In this document: in pieces, positions 1 to 6,886 of the stretch
How positions within the stretch are numbered: position 1 is the first letter of the stretch
Layout: the number at the start of each line of letters is the position of its first letter
Assembly (NCBI GenBank): GCA_913044255.1
Contig: CAJWOI010000026.1
Coordinates: 1-15,103 of the forward strand
DNA length: 15,103 bases
Reading direction: 5' to 3'
Origin: an uncultured Alphaproteobacteria bacterium
GTDB taxonomy: Bacteria > Pseudomonadota > Alphaproteobacteria > UBA7887
The notes under the pieces: generated by a model
Told to the model about the DNA's origin: nothing
What the model saw: only the letters and a program-made list of their open reading frames with translations
Database searches by the model: none
Made by a program: the position numbers and the translations under genes

Positions 1-1334
1 ATTACCTTACCATTAATTTCAGCCACAATATCACCGGGCCGAAGCCCAAGCCTAGCCCCATACCCCTGGCCTACCTGAAGCACAATTACACCAGTCTTAT
101 GCGAGTCGACATTGAGCTCTTGAGCAAACGCCGGCGACAGGTTGCCCACCACAGACCCGGAAAGCGGGTTCTTCCCTGTGATGTTCCTAATATCGCGCGG
201 AGGTAGCTCTGGAGGCGCAATAAGCGCTACTTCCATATTGGTTTCACTTCCATCTCTCAAAACTTTTAGATATACACTTGTCCCGATTGGCCGAGTAACA
301 AATCTAAAACGGAGACCCTGCAGATCAAATACTTCATGCCCGTCAACCGATTCGACTATGTCTCCAACACGCAAGCCGCCAACATATAATGGGCTGTCAA
401 AATGCAGTTCACTGACCAACACGCCCATTGGCCTCGTTAAGCCAAGAGAAACGGCTATATCTTGGGTCACAGCTTGTCCCTTCACACCCAGCCACGGCCT
501 AACCGCACGACCCCCCGAGACAATCCCATCAACCACGACCCGCACTAAATTAGACGGAGTTGCAAATCCAATACCGATCGACCCACCGCCTCGAGAATAT
601 ATCCCGGTATTTACTCCAATAAGTTTTGTATCGAGCGTGACAAGCGCTCCCCCAGAATTTCCTGGATTAATTGCTGCATCTGTCTGAATAAACGAACTTA
701 ACTCCGATAACCCAACACTTGTCCGCGCCAGTGCTGAAACGATGCCACTAGTGACAGTCTGCCCGACGCCGAATGGATTCCCAATCGCTAGGACTAGATC
801 ACCTACTTCAAGCCGATCCGAATCACCAAATTCTACAAATGGCAGAGGTCCTTCCCCGGCATCAACCCGAAGAACGGCCAGGTCGGTAGCCTCGTCCGTG
901 CCAACTATTTCCGCTTCAAATTCCCGACGATCGTTGAGAACCACAATAATTTGATCGCTGCCTTTAATTACGTGATTATTGGTCACTATCATTCCACCGG
1001 CTTCGATGATCACGCCGGAACCCAGAGAGCTCTGCATTCGCTCCCGCGGTAATCCGAACGGAACCCCATCAAAAAACCTCTCGAAAAATTGGTCATCGAA
1101 TAGGGATGCACGCTGTCGAGCGATTAGACGACGCGTATATATATTAACGACAGCGGGGGCAACTTCGCGAACCACCGGCGCATAAGACAATGTTAACTGT
1201 GTCCGCGACTCCGGAACCAGTCTCTCGTCAGCACGCGAGTCTGTATGGTCAACATTGGCCAGAAAAGGCCCTAGAGCACAAAGCAGAATCCCGTGCCACC
1301 ACCGCCTTATTCGATTTGATGTAAGCCAAGACAT
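1..1334 (-). CDS. HtrA/DegP-family periplasmic serine endoprotease with two PDZ domains, C-terminus cut by the window edge
   Basis: ATP-independent serine protease/chaperone of the envelope, expected to degrade misfolded exported proteins. The visible 444 residues start with a signal peptide (arginines at 8, 10 and 11, then a hydrophobic stretch around 12-26; a possible cleavage site follows SRA at 33-35). The trypsin-like domain carries the whole triad: His121 in TNNHVI, Asp151 in TDLAVL, Ser227 in NPGNSGGA. PDZ1 begins near WLGV at 281-284 and PDZ2 near residue 390; PDZ2 is still open at base 1. The ATG at 1334 is the first possible start, because an in-frame TGA lies two codons upstream; no strong Shine-Dalgarno is visible. 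It lies 275 bases downstream of rplQ on the same strand. The family is clear, but degP, degQ and mucD types cannot be told apart here. The missing part is probably a few tens of residues, since the family usually runs about 470-500. Confidence 0.93.
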   Translation of the reverse strand, partial: MSWLTSNRIRRWWHGILLCALGPFLANVDHTDSRADERLVPESRTQLTLSYAPVVREVAPAVVNIYTRRLIARQRASLFDDQFFERFFDGVPFGLPRERMQSSLGSGVIIEAGGMIVTNNHVIKGSDQIIVVLNDRREFEAEIVGTDEATDLAVLRVDAGEGPLPFVEFGDSDRLEVGDLVLAIGNPFGVGQTVTSGIVSALARTSVGLSELSSFIQTDAAINPGNSGGALVTLDTKLIGVNTGIYSRGGGSIGIGFATPSNLVRVVVDGIVSGGRAVRPWLGVKGQAVTQDIAVSLGLTRPMGVLVSELHFDSPLYVGGLRVGDIVESVDGHEVFDLQGLRFRFVTRPIGTSVYLKVLRDGSETNMEVALIAPPELPPRDIRNITGKNPLSGSVVGNLSPAFAQELNVDSHKTGVIVLQVGQGYGARLGLRPGDIVAEINGKV

Positions 1335-1609
1335 GTTTCAAATGAACCACTAATGCCGATCAAGCATCACCTAAACCTGAGGGATACAGGAGCCAATGTC
1401 AAAACACCGCCTCCCAGACTTTTGCTCAAACATCGAGACAAATTGGTTCCTCTAGGAGTCAAAAATCACATCTTTTTGTAATTTTTCCATGCATTACTTC
1501 ATCCGCACGTATCAGCGCACAGTGAGACGGCGCTCACGTAAAACATAAATTAGCTCGGATTGGATTCATTCTGACGAAGCACTATAAGCGCGGCCAGGAC
1601 CGATACTTC
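1335..1609 (-). other. Intergenic spacer between rplQ and the HtrA-type protease gene
   Basis: This is the longest gene-free stretch in the window. Read on the minus strand it holds a weak 5-bp hairpin (GTGAG with CTCAC, plus-strand 1522-1537), an AT-rich inverted repeat (1461-1486), and a perfect TTGACA hexamer (plus-strand 1397-1402) with no good -10 element at normal spacing. No open reading frame with a recognisable product was seen. The spacer is long enough to contain both the end of the ribosomal transcript and a separate promoter for the protease gene, but neither is proven. Confidence 0.6.
1461..1486 (-). terminator. AT-rich inverted repeat ending in a U run, possible terminator after rplQ
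   Basis: The minus strand reads AAAAATTAC, an 8-base loop, then GTGATTTTT. As RNA this gives a 9-bp stem with one G-U pair, and the 3' arm ends in five U residues. It lies about 125 bases past the rplQ stop. The stem is almost all A-U, so it would be a weak intrinsic terminator; it could act in both directions or be chance in an AT-rich spacer. Confidence 0.3.
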
Positions 1610-2047
1610 TTACGCTGCGACCTCAGCGGTCTCCTCTGTATTTTCTGCCGCAATCGAAGGTCCGGAATCTTGACCTTTTGCTTCCGGATCTCGGTCAACC
1701 AGCTCAATGATCGCCATCGGCGCATTATCTCCGAATCGCAAACCTGCCTTAAGTACTCGCAGGTACCCGCCCGGGCGTTCCCGATAACGTTCGCTAAGTA
1801 TCGTAAAAAGTTTCTCTACCAACTTGGTATCACCGCCCAGTCCAGAAAGTGCCTGCCGACGCGCATGGAGACCACCTCTTTTTCCCAAAGTTATCAACTT
1901 TTCGACAACGCCACGCAATTCCTTCGCCTTAGGAACGGTAGTATAGATTTGCTCATGCTTTAGCAATGCGGCCGCAAGATTGTTGAACATGGCTTTGCGA
2001 TGACTGCTAGTGCGGTTGAGCTTTCGCCCGCGTAGACGATGGCGCAT
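1610..2047 (-). CDS. rplQ: 50S ribosomal protein L17
   Basis: Large-subunit protein near the tunnel exit and the last gene of the alpha-operon block. The 145-residue product opens with the family signature MRHRLRGRKLNRTSSHR and contains the usual core through GDNAPMAIIELVDRD. The ATG at 2047 is chosen over in-frame codons further upstream because it begins the conserved N-terminus and follows GGAGGAG at 8 bases. About 25 C-terminal residues after the core form an acidic, low-complexity tail (ENTEETAEVAA at the end). It sits 28 bases after rpoA, consistent with co-transcription. Confidence 0.97.
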   Translation of the reverse strand: MRHRLRGRKLNRTSSHRKAMFNNLAAALLKHEQIYTTVPKAKELRGVVEKLITLGKRGGLHARRQALSGLGGDTKLVEKLFTILSERYRERPGGYLRVLKAGLRFGDNAPMAIIELVDRDPEAKGQDSGPSIAAENTEETAEVAA

Positions 2048-2075
2048 CTCCTGCACTCCTCCTTCAATGATCCAG

Positions 2076-3092
2076 CTAAAATGGTTCCTCATATTTCTTA
2101 GCCATCTCTTCGATATTCTCTGGCGGCCACTCAGAAACTTGAATCCCTAAATGTAGATTCATGTGCCCAAGCACTTCTTTTATTTCGTTCAGGGATTTTC
2201 TACCAAAATTTGGTGTCCTAAGCATCTCGCTTTCGGTCTTCTGCACCAGATCACCAATATAAACGATGTTGTCGTTTTTGAGGCAGTTGGCAGAACGGAC
2301 TGACAACTCCAACTCATCGACTTTACGTAGCAGATTTGCATTAAATGCAGGTTCTTCAACGGCCTCTACCCCGGTCTCCTTTGTTGGTTCTTCAAAATTG
2401 ATAAAAAGCTGAAGTTGATCGGTTAAGATGCGAGCTGCTAGTGCTACAGAGTCCTCTGGGGTGACCGTTCCATCCGTCTCTACGTTTAGTGACAGTTTGT
2501 CATAATCGGTCGCCTGTCCAACTCGGGTGTGATCAACTTTATAGCTCACCTGGCGAACAGGGCTGTACACCGCATCAATCGGCACCAAACCAATTGGCGC
2601 ATCCTCGGGTACATTTTGAGTTGCAGCGACGTACCCCTTCCCACTTTCTACCGTGAGCTCAAAATTTATGGAGGCGTCCTTGTCGAGCGTACAGACAACC
2701 AAATCCGTGTTCATAATCTCGATGTCATGTCCAGTCTCAATCTCGCCCGCCGTAACTTTCCCAGGGCCATCTGCCTTCAATGAAACTCTTTTGGGGCCCT
2801 CCCCATGCATACGCAGCGCAATAGCCTTCAGGTTCAGCACCACTTCCGTCACATCCTCACGAACACCTGCAATTGACGAGAATTCGTGCAATACCCCGTC
2901 GACCCGAAGACTCGTAATTGCTGATCCCCGGAGGCTCGATAATAAGACACGCCGCAACGCGTTCCCGAGGGTAAGACCAAAGCCGCGTTCCAGTGGCTCC
3001 GCCACCACCGTACCAATCCGTTGTGCGGACCGATCTGATTGCACCTCAAGTTTCGTGGGCTTAATAAGCTCTTGCCAATTTTTCTGAATCAC
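2076..3092 (-). CDS. rpoA: DNA-directed RNA polymerase subunit alpha
   Basis: The alpha subunit dimerises to nucleate assembly of RNA polymerase and contacts UP elements and activators. The 338-residue product has an N-terminal domain with the assembly helix LGNALRRVLLSS at 42-53 and a C-terminal domain from about 253, where SVRSANC places Arg266 at the position of E. coli Arg265, the key DNA-binding residue; GRKS at about 297-300 belongs to the same surface. The start is a GTG at 3092, which gives the alphaproteobacterial N-terminus IQKNWQELI and follows GAGG at 8 bases. The reading frame stays open up to a TTG at 3161, but those 23 codons do not resemble RpoA and have no ribosome site. The 98-base gap to rpsK is where enterobacteria carry rpsD. 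Confidence 0.97.
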   Translation of the reverse strand: MIQKNWQELIKPTKLEVQSDRSAQRIGTVVAEPLERGFGLTLGNALRRVLLSSLRGSAITSLRVDGVLHEFSSIAGVREDVTEVVLNLKAIALRMHGEGPKRVSLKADGPGKVTAGEIETGHDIEIMNTDLVVCTLDKDASINFELTVESGKGYVAATQNVPEDAPIGLVPIDAVYSPVRQVSYKVDHTRVGQATDYDKLSLNVETDGTVTPEDSVALAARILTDQLQLFINFEEPTKETGVEAVEEPAFNANLLRKVDELELSVRSANCLKNDNIVYIGDLVQKTESEMLRTPNFGRKSLNEIKEVLGHMNLHLGIQVSEWPPENIEEMAKKYEEPF

Positions 3093-3190
3093 CTGGCCAA
3101 CCTCAATAGTTTCAAGGCACCGTTCCTTCAATCCGACTTTTCCCGATAAACCGAGCGCCAAAACACCGGTCGCCCAGACCCAATTTTAAT

Positions 3191-3583
3191 CTATACGCGC
3201 CGTCGCTTAGGAGGGCGACAACCATTGTGTGGGATTGGTGTCACATCCCGTATCGTAGTTATAGTAAACCCCACCACTTGCAACGCTCTAAGCGCCGACT
3301 CTCGACCTGAACCTGGACCTTTTACCTCAACCACCAGCGTCTTCACGCCATGCTCAACCGCCTTGCGCCCAGCATCCTCTGCAGCCATTTGAGCCGCATA
3401 AGGAGTTGATTTTCGCGAGCCCTTAAATCCCAAAGATCCGGCAGAGGACCAAGCGATAGCGTTACCCTGAATATCTGTGATAGTCACCAGTGTGTTATTA
3501 AAAGTTGCGTTCACATGCGCAACACCAGAAGTAATGTTTTTACGTTCGCGGCGCTTTACACGCCCGCCCGATTCATTCGCCAT
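3191..3583 (-). CDS. rpsK: 30S ribosomal protein S11
   Basis: Small-subunit platform protein that binds 16S rRNA near the E site and the mRNA exit. The 130-residue product matches the family over its whole length: a basic N-terminus, then GVAHVNATFNNTLVTITD, GFKGSRKSTPYAAQ, KGPGSGRESALRAL, and the closing DVTPIPHNGCRPPKRRRV. The ATG at 3583 follows AAGGG at 6 bases. It lies 44 bases after rpsM and 98 bases before rpoA. Its length and sequence are ordinary for the family. Confidence 0.98.
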   Translation of the reverse strand: MANESGGRVKRRERKNITSGVAHVNATFNNTLVTITDIQGNAIAWSSAGSLGFKGSRKSTPYAAQMAAEDAGRKAVEHGVKTLVVEVKGPGSGRESALRALQVVGFTITTIRDVTPIPHNGCRPPKRRRV

Positions 3584-3627
3584 ACGATACCCTTATTAAA
3601 CTCGGTTGCATCCATGCAATTCGCTGA

Positions 3628-4002
3628 TTAGACGACTTTCTTTCTCCCTGCAACTGGTCGCGCTCGCCCTTTCCGCATTCGTGCGTTAGTGTGGGTTCGC
3701 TGACCGCGAACCGGCAAGCCACGACGATGTCGAAGACCACGGTAACAGCCTAAATCCATCAGTCGCTTGATATTCATCGCAACGTCTCGACGTAAATCGC
3801 CTTCCACACGATATTCGCCATCGATAATTTCGCGTAACCTAGTTACCTCTCCTTCAGCCAATTGGTTAACTCGGCTAGCCTCAGTCACACCGGCTTTCTG
3901 GCAGATCTCTTGAGCCTTCGAATCACCTATCCCAAAGATATAGGTCAAGGCAACCACCACCCGCTTGTTAGTTGGGATATTCACCCCGGCGATTCGTGCC
4001 AA
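3628..4002 (-). CDS. rpsM: 30S ribosomal protein S13, TTG start
   Basis: Small-subunit head protein that contacts the P-site tRNA and the bridge to L5. The 124-residue product starts MARIAGVNIPTNKR and keeps the helix-hairpin-helix-like FGIGDSKAQEIC, the GLRHRRGLPVRGQRTHTNAR stretch and a basic tail that reaches tRNA. The start is TTG at 4002; it is supported by the conserved N-terminus beginning exactly there and by GAGGAG nine bases upstream. It is the first gene of the alpha block, with its own promoter and a leader of about 77 bases. rpmJ (L36), which many bacteria carry just upstream, is absent. Confidence 0.97.
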   Translation of the reverse strand: MARIAGVNIPTNKRVVVALTYIFGIGDSKAQEICQKAGVTEASRVNQLAEGEVTRLREIIDGEYRVEGDLRRDVAMNIKRLMDLGCYRGLRHRRGLPVRGQRTHTNARMRKGRARPVAGRKKVV

Positions 4003-4017
4003 TTTTCCAACTCCTCA

Positions 4018-4030
4018 CGAAATATTTTCG
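4018..4030 (-). promoter_or_regulatory. Small hairpin abutting the rpsM ribosome-binding site
   Basis: The minus strand reads CGAAA, ATA, TTTCG, a perfect 5-bp stem with a 3-base loop, ending one base before the GAGGAG Shine-Dalgarno (plus-strand 4011-4016). It lies in the predicted rpsM leader and could modulate access to the ribosome site ahead of the TTG start. It is short, so function is unproven. Confidence 0.25.
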
Positions 4031-4085
4031 CGCAAAAGGCAGCGCTCCAACACTCTCCCGCGAGGCGCCAAGGTAAACTATGCTC

Positions 4086-4113
4086 ATTATAGCGGTCGCC
4101 CTAATTAGGTCAA
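4086..4113 (-). promoter_or_regulatory. Strong sigma70-type promoter for the rpsM-rpsK-rpoA-rplQ block
   Basis: On the minus strand a -35 box TTGACC (plus-strand 4108-4113) is followed by a 16-base spacer and a perfect -10 box TATAAT (plus-strand 4086-4091). Transcription would start near 4079, giving a leader of about 77 bases before the rpsM TTG. The -35 box begins just past the adk stop codon, so the element lies within the 116-base adk-rpsM gap. Position and match make this the best promoter in the window. Confidence 0.8.
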
Positions 4114-4118
4114 CGGTT

Positions 4119-4769
4119 TCAAGAAATATTGAGAATTCCCCGAATTTCTGCCGTAACCTCTTCGATTCCAGGCATGCCGTCCACAGGCGCCAATAGGTCT
4201 TTGCTGCGATAATACGGCAACAAAGGGGTTGTCTGAGCATTATAGGTGTTGAACCGCTCGCGAATGGTTGCCTCGTTGTCATCTTTGCGTCGTGTAAATC
4301 TATTGGCTCCACATATGTCACAAACGCCCTCGCGCTCAGGTTGCTTAAAACGATCATGGTAGCCGAATCCACAATCGAGACAGGAAAAACGACCTGAGAT
4401 TCTTTGTATTAGAAGTTCATCTGACACCTGAATTTCAATCACTCGATCAAGTTTCAGACCTTTATCCGTCAACAGGTTGTCGAGTGCATCCGCCTGGGCA
4501 ACCGTCCGAGGAAACCCATCAAGAATAAACCCATTCACGCAATCATCCCTATCAAGCCGTTCTGATATAATGCCTACCACCACTTCGTCAGGGACCAGCG
4601 CACCAGCCTCCATAAGGTCTTTCGCCCGCAGCCCTATCTCCGTGCCCATAGCAACCGCCTCCCGCAGCATATCGCCGGTTGAAAGGTGGGGGATGTTGAA
4701 TTCACCGCCAAGAAATTGCGCTTGTGTACCTTTACCACAACCCGGTGGACCAAATAAAACCAATCTCAC
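4119..4769 (-). CDS. adk: Adenylate kinase with a four-cysteine (zinc-type) lid
   Basis: Cytosolic enzyme that interconverts ATP + AMP and 2 ADP, keeping the adenylate pool balanced. The 216-residue long-form product has the P-loop GPPGCGKGT at 7-15, the AMP-binding motif STGDMLR near 30-36, and DGFPRT at 84-89. The lid carries Cys130, Cys133, Cys150 and Cys153 (C-x2-C-x16-C-x2-C), the spacing of zinc-binding lids; enterobacterial Adk lacks these cysteines. The start is a GTG at 4769, one residue before the conserved RLVLFGPPG strand, and overlaps the secY stop as GTGA, suggesting translational coupling. It closes the spc block; a strong promoter for the next genes follows it. Confidence 0.98.
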   Translation of the reverse strand: MRLVLFGPPGCGKGTQAQFLGGEFNIPHLSTGDMLREAVAMGTEIGLRAKDLMEAGALVPDEVVVGIISERLDRDDCVNGFILDGFPRTVAQADALDNLLTDKGLKLDRVIEIQVSDELLIQRISGRFSCLDCGFGYHDRFKQPEREGVCDICGANRFTRRKDDNEATIRERFNTYNAQTTPLLPYYRSKDLLAPVDGMPGIEEVTAEIRGILNIS

Positions 4770-6109
4770 CCGCGGCGTCCTCTAAGTCGTGTTTTCTTTA
4801 TCAGTCCTTCGTACTGCTGGGCCAACAAATGCGAATGAACCTGAGCAACAAAATCCATATTAACGTTGACCACGATCAACAGACTTGTGCCGCCAAAATA
4901 AAATGGCACCGCGTATTGCGATATCAAAATCTCGGGCAAAACACAAACTGCTGAAAGATAAATTGCCCCCGCAGTAGTTAAACGCCGCAGCACATAGTCA
5001 ATATACTCAGCAGTATTTTTCCCTGGCCGAATGCCCGGTATAAAACCGTTGTTCTTCTTAAGATTGTCCGCAGTGTCCTCAGGATTGAATACAACGGAGG
5101 TGTAGAAAAATGCAAAAAATACGATTAACGATATATACAGAAGTAAGTAACCAGGCGAACCACGCGACAACATCGCGGAGACATTGCCCAACCAGTCCGG
5201 ACCGGAGTTGGCAGAAAAACTCATCGCAGTGATGGGTAGCAAAAGCAATGAGCTAGCAAAAATTGGTGGAATCACACCAGCAGTATTTAATTTCAACGGC
5301 AAATGGGTACTTTCACCACCAGACATCCGGTTGCCTACTTGTCGCTTTGGGTACTGAACAAGCAATCGGCGTTGGGCGCGCTCAACGAAAACGATAAACG
5401 CAATGACAGCTACTGTCATCCCCATCAATAAAATTATGAACAAAGCCGACAAAGCACCCGTGCGACCAAGCTCCAGCGTACTTGCCATCGCCGCCGGGAG
5501 TTCCGCAACTATACCTGCCATAATGATTAAGGAAATACCGTTTCCGACACCACGGGCTGTGATCTGTTCGCCCAGCCACATTAGAAATATCGTGCCACCA
5601 ACCAACGTAATCACAGTTACTGCCCGAAAGGCCAGGCCCGGATCAAGGACCGCTGATCCTTGACTGCCCGTCATACCCTCAAGACCCACTGCAATACCAA
5701 GCCCCTGGAAAGTCGCGAGGATAACGGTGCCGTATCGAGTATATTGCGTGATTCTTCTACGACCTGATTCACCTTCCTTTTTAAGTTGTGCCAAATGCGG
5801 AGACACCGTGGTCATCAACTGTATTATGATGGAAGACGAAATATACGGCATAATATTAAGAGCGAAAATTGTCATACGCCCCAAGGCACCACCGGAGAAC
5901 ATGTTAAACATGCCGATAATGCCGCCGGCTTGCTGACGAAATATGTCGTCGAGGATTACTGGATCAATACCAGGAAGAGGAATATAGGTGCCGAGTCTGT
6001 ATATAATTAGGGCGCCGAAAGTGAACCACAACCTTTTCTTCAGTTCGGTCGCCTTGCCGATAGCGCCAAAGTTAATACTCGCTGCAAGTTGTTCCGCGGC
6101 CGAAGCCAT
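4766..6109 (-). CDS. secY: Preprotein translocase subunit SecY
   Basis: Channel-forming inner-membrane subunit of the SecYEG translocon, which moves unfolded proteins across or into the membrane with SecA or the ribosome. The 447-residue product has the length and hydrophobic pattern for ten membrane helices: TM1 begins near RLWFTFGALIIYRLG, the plug/TM2 region holds GMFNMFSGGALGR, and cytoplasmic loops QYPKRQVGNRMSGG and IPGIRPGKNTAEYID form the SecA/ribosome contact surface; the end HLLAQQYEGLIKK is typical. The segment before it reads VVNVNMD, where family members usually have small or hydroxyl residues. The ATG at 6109 follows GGAGG by 13 bases, a long spacing. It lies 32 bases after rplO and overlaps adk by four bases. 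Confidence 0.98.
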   Translation of the reverse strand: MASAAEQLAASINFGAIGKATELKKRLWFTFGALIIYRLGTYIPLPGIDPVILDDIFRQQAGGIIGMFNMFSGGALGRMTIFALNIMPYISSSIIIQLMTTVSPHLAQLKKEGESGRRRITQYTRYGTVILATFQGLGIAVGLEGMTGSQGSAVLDPGLAFRAVTVITLVGGTIFLMWLGEQITARGVGNGISLIIMAGIVAELPAAMASTLELGRTGALSALFIILLMGMTVAVIAFIVFVERAQRRLLVQYPKRQVGNRMSGGESTHLPLKLNTAGVIPPIFASSLLLLPITAMSFSANSGPDWLGNVSAMLSRGSPGYLLLYISLIVFFAFFYTSVVFNPEDTADNLKKNNGFIPGIRPGKNTAEYIDYVLRRLTTAGAIYLSAVCVLPEILISQYAVPFYFGGTSLLIVVNVNMDFVAQVHSHLLAQQYEGLIKKTRLRGRRG

Positions 6110-6141
6110 AACTAACTAGCCCTCCATTGAGGCGAGTCCAA

Positions 6142-6651
6142 TCACGTTGATTGGCTCGATTCTACATCCGGCATATCCGGGCGAGTAGATTCAACTTTCA
6201 AAAATTTTAGCGTACCTCCTGCCTTTTGAATTTTGGCCACAGCACCTTTGCTTGCACCAACGGCTTCAATAGATACCTTAGCCTTTAACTCGCCCTTTCC
6301 CAGAACACGCACCCCATTCTCGAGTCTTTTTATCAGCCCTGCTTCCAACAAAGAATCACCAGTAATCACTTTTTTTGGGTCGAGTTTCTTATGATCAATG
6401 GCCGCCTGTAACTGGCCGATATTGACAACGGCATAGCGCTTCGTAAATAGGTTGTGGAAACCACGTTTGGGCAGACGACGGTAGAGTGGCATTTGGCCGC
6501 CCTCAAATCCCTTCATGCCAGAGCCTGAACGCGAGTTTTGCCCTTTATGACCACGGCCGGCGGTCTTCCCTGATCCCGAGCCTATACCACGCCCTACTCG
6601 GACGCGATCACGAGTCGCATTTGAGTTGTCGCGGAGCTCATTTAATTTCAT
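6142..6651 (-). CDS. rplO: 50S ribosomal protein L15
   Basis: Large-subunit assembly protein that binds 23S rRNA late in assembly. The 169-residue product opens with MKLNELRDNSNATRDRVRVG followed by a glycine/arginine-rich extension (GSGSGKTAGRGHKGQ) that threads into rRNA, then GGQMPLYRRLPKRGF and the globular C-terminal fold. It is longer than the roughly 145 residues of enterobacterial L15 because of a C-terminal extension ending in PDMPDVESSQST. The ATG at 6651 follows AAGGA at 7 bases. It lies between rpmD and secY, the usual place. Confidence 0.97.
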   Translation of the reverse strand: MKLNELRDNSNATRDRVRVGRGIGSGSGKTAGRGHKGQNSRSGSGMKGFEGGQMPLYRRLPKRGFHNLFTKRYAVVNIGQLQAAIDHKKLDPKKVITGDSLLEAGLIKRLENGVRVLGKGELKAKVSIEAVGASKGAVAKIQKAGGTLKFLKVESTRPDMPDVESSQST

Positions 6652-6684
6652 TTTATAATCCTTCCAGCCCCAGCTAATTTGACC

Positions 6685-6882
6685 TCAGTTAACGCTTTCA
6701 ACCCGGACTAAATGATGAACTTTCTCAATCATCCCTCGTATTTCCGGACCGTCATCAAGTAGACGACTTCGGTGCATCTTATTTAGTCCCAGGCCAATCA
6801 GAGTTGCACGCTGGTCTTCAGGCCTCCCTATGGGGCTGCCGGTCTGAGTTACCTTAAGTCTCTGTGATTTTTTGGTCGCCAT
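6685..6882 (-). CDS. rpmD: 50S ribosomal protein L30
   Basis: Small large-subunit protein. The 65-residue product has the family core GSPIGRPEDQRATLIGLGLN, the LNKMHRSRLL stretch and the closing IEKVHHLVRVE. The frame stays open 27 codons further upstream into rpsE, but the ATG at 6882 gives the normal family length and follows GGAG at 7 bases, in sequence that overlaps the rpsE stop codon. Four bases separate it from rpsE, so its translation is probably coupled to S5. Confidence 0.95.
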   Translation of the reverse strand: MATKKSQRLKVTQTGSPIGRPEDQRATLIGLGLNKMHRSRLLDDGPEIRGMIEKVHHLVRVESVN

Positions 6883-6886
6883 AAAT

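Noticed and set aside
142..687. Plus-strand open frame of 181 codons opposite the protease gene
   Set aside because: It is antisense to a clear HtrA-type coding frame with signal peptide, full triad and PDZ domains, and its own product resembles nothing. Other plus-strand frames across the window are antisense to ribosomal genes in the same way.
1374..1402. TTGACA as a complete sigma70 promoter for the protease gene
   Set aside because: The hexamers at spacings 16-19 (such as CAGGTT or GGTTTA) do not resemble TATAAT, so only the -35 half is credible.
1430..1460. GGAAC in the rplQ-protease spacer as an ECF or general-stress sigma site
   Set aside because: The only plausible downstream half (GTTT) is 14 bases away, short of the usual 16-17, and no other match is seen.
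2653..3087. Plus-strand open frame of 144 codons over rpoA
   Set aside because: It lies entirely opposite the conserved alpha N-terminal domain and shows no recognisable protein motif.
3093..3161. N-terminal extension of RpoA from TTG 3161
   Set aside because: The 23 extra residues do not match RpoA and have no ribosome site; GTG 3092 has both the conserved start and GAGG upstream.
3093..3190. Promoter-like TTGAAG, 17 bases, TATTGA ahead of rpoA
   Set aside because: The -10 match is only three of six and it would start inside or at the rpoA coding region; unconvincing.
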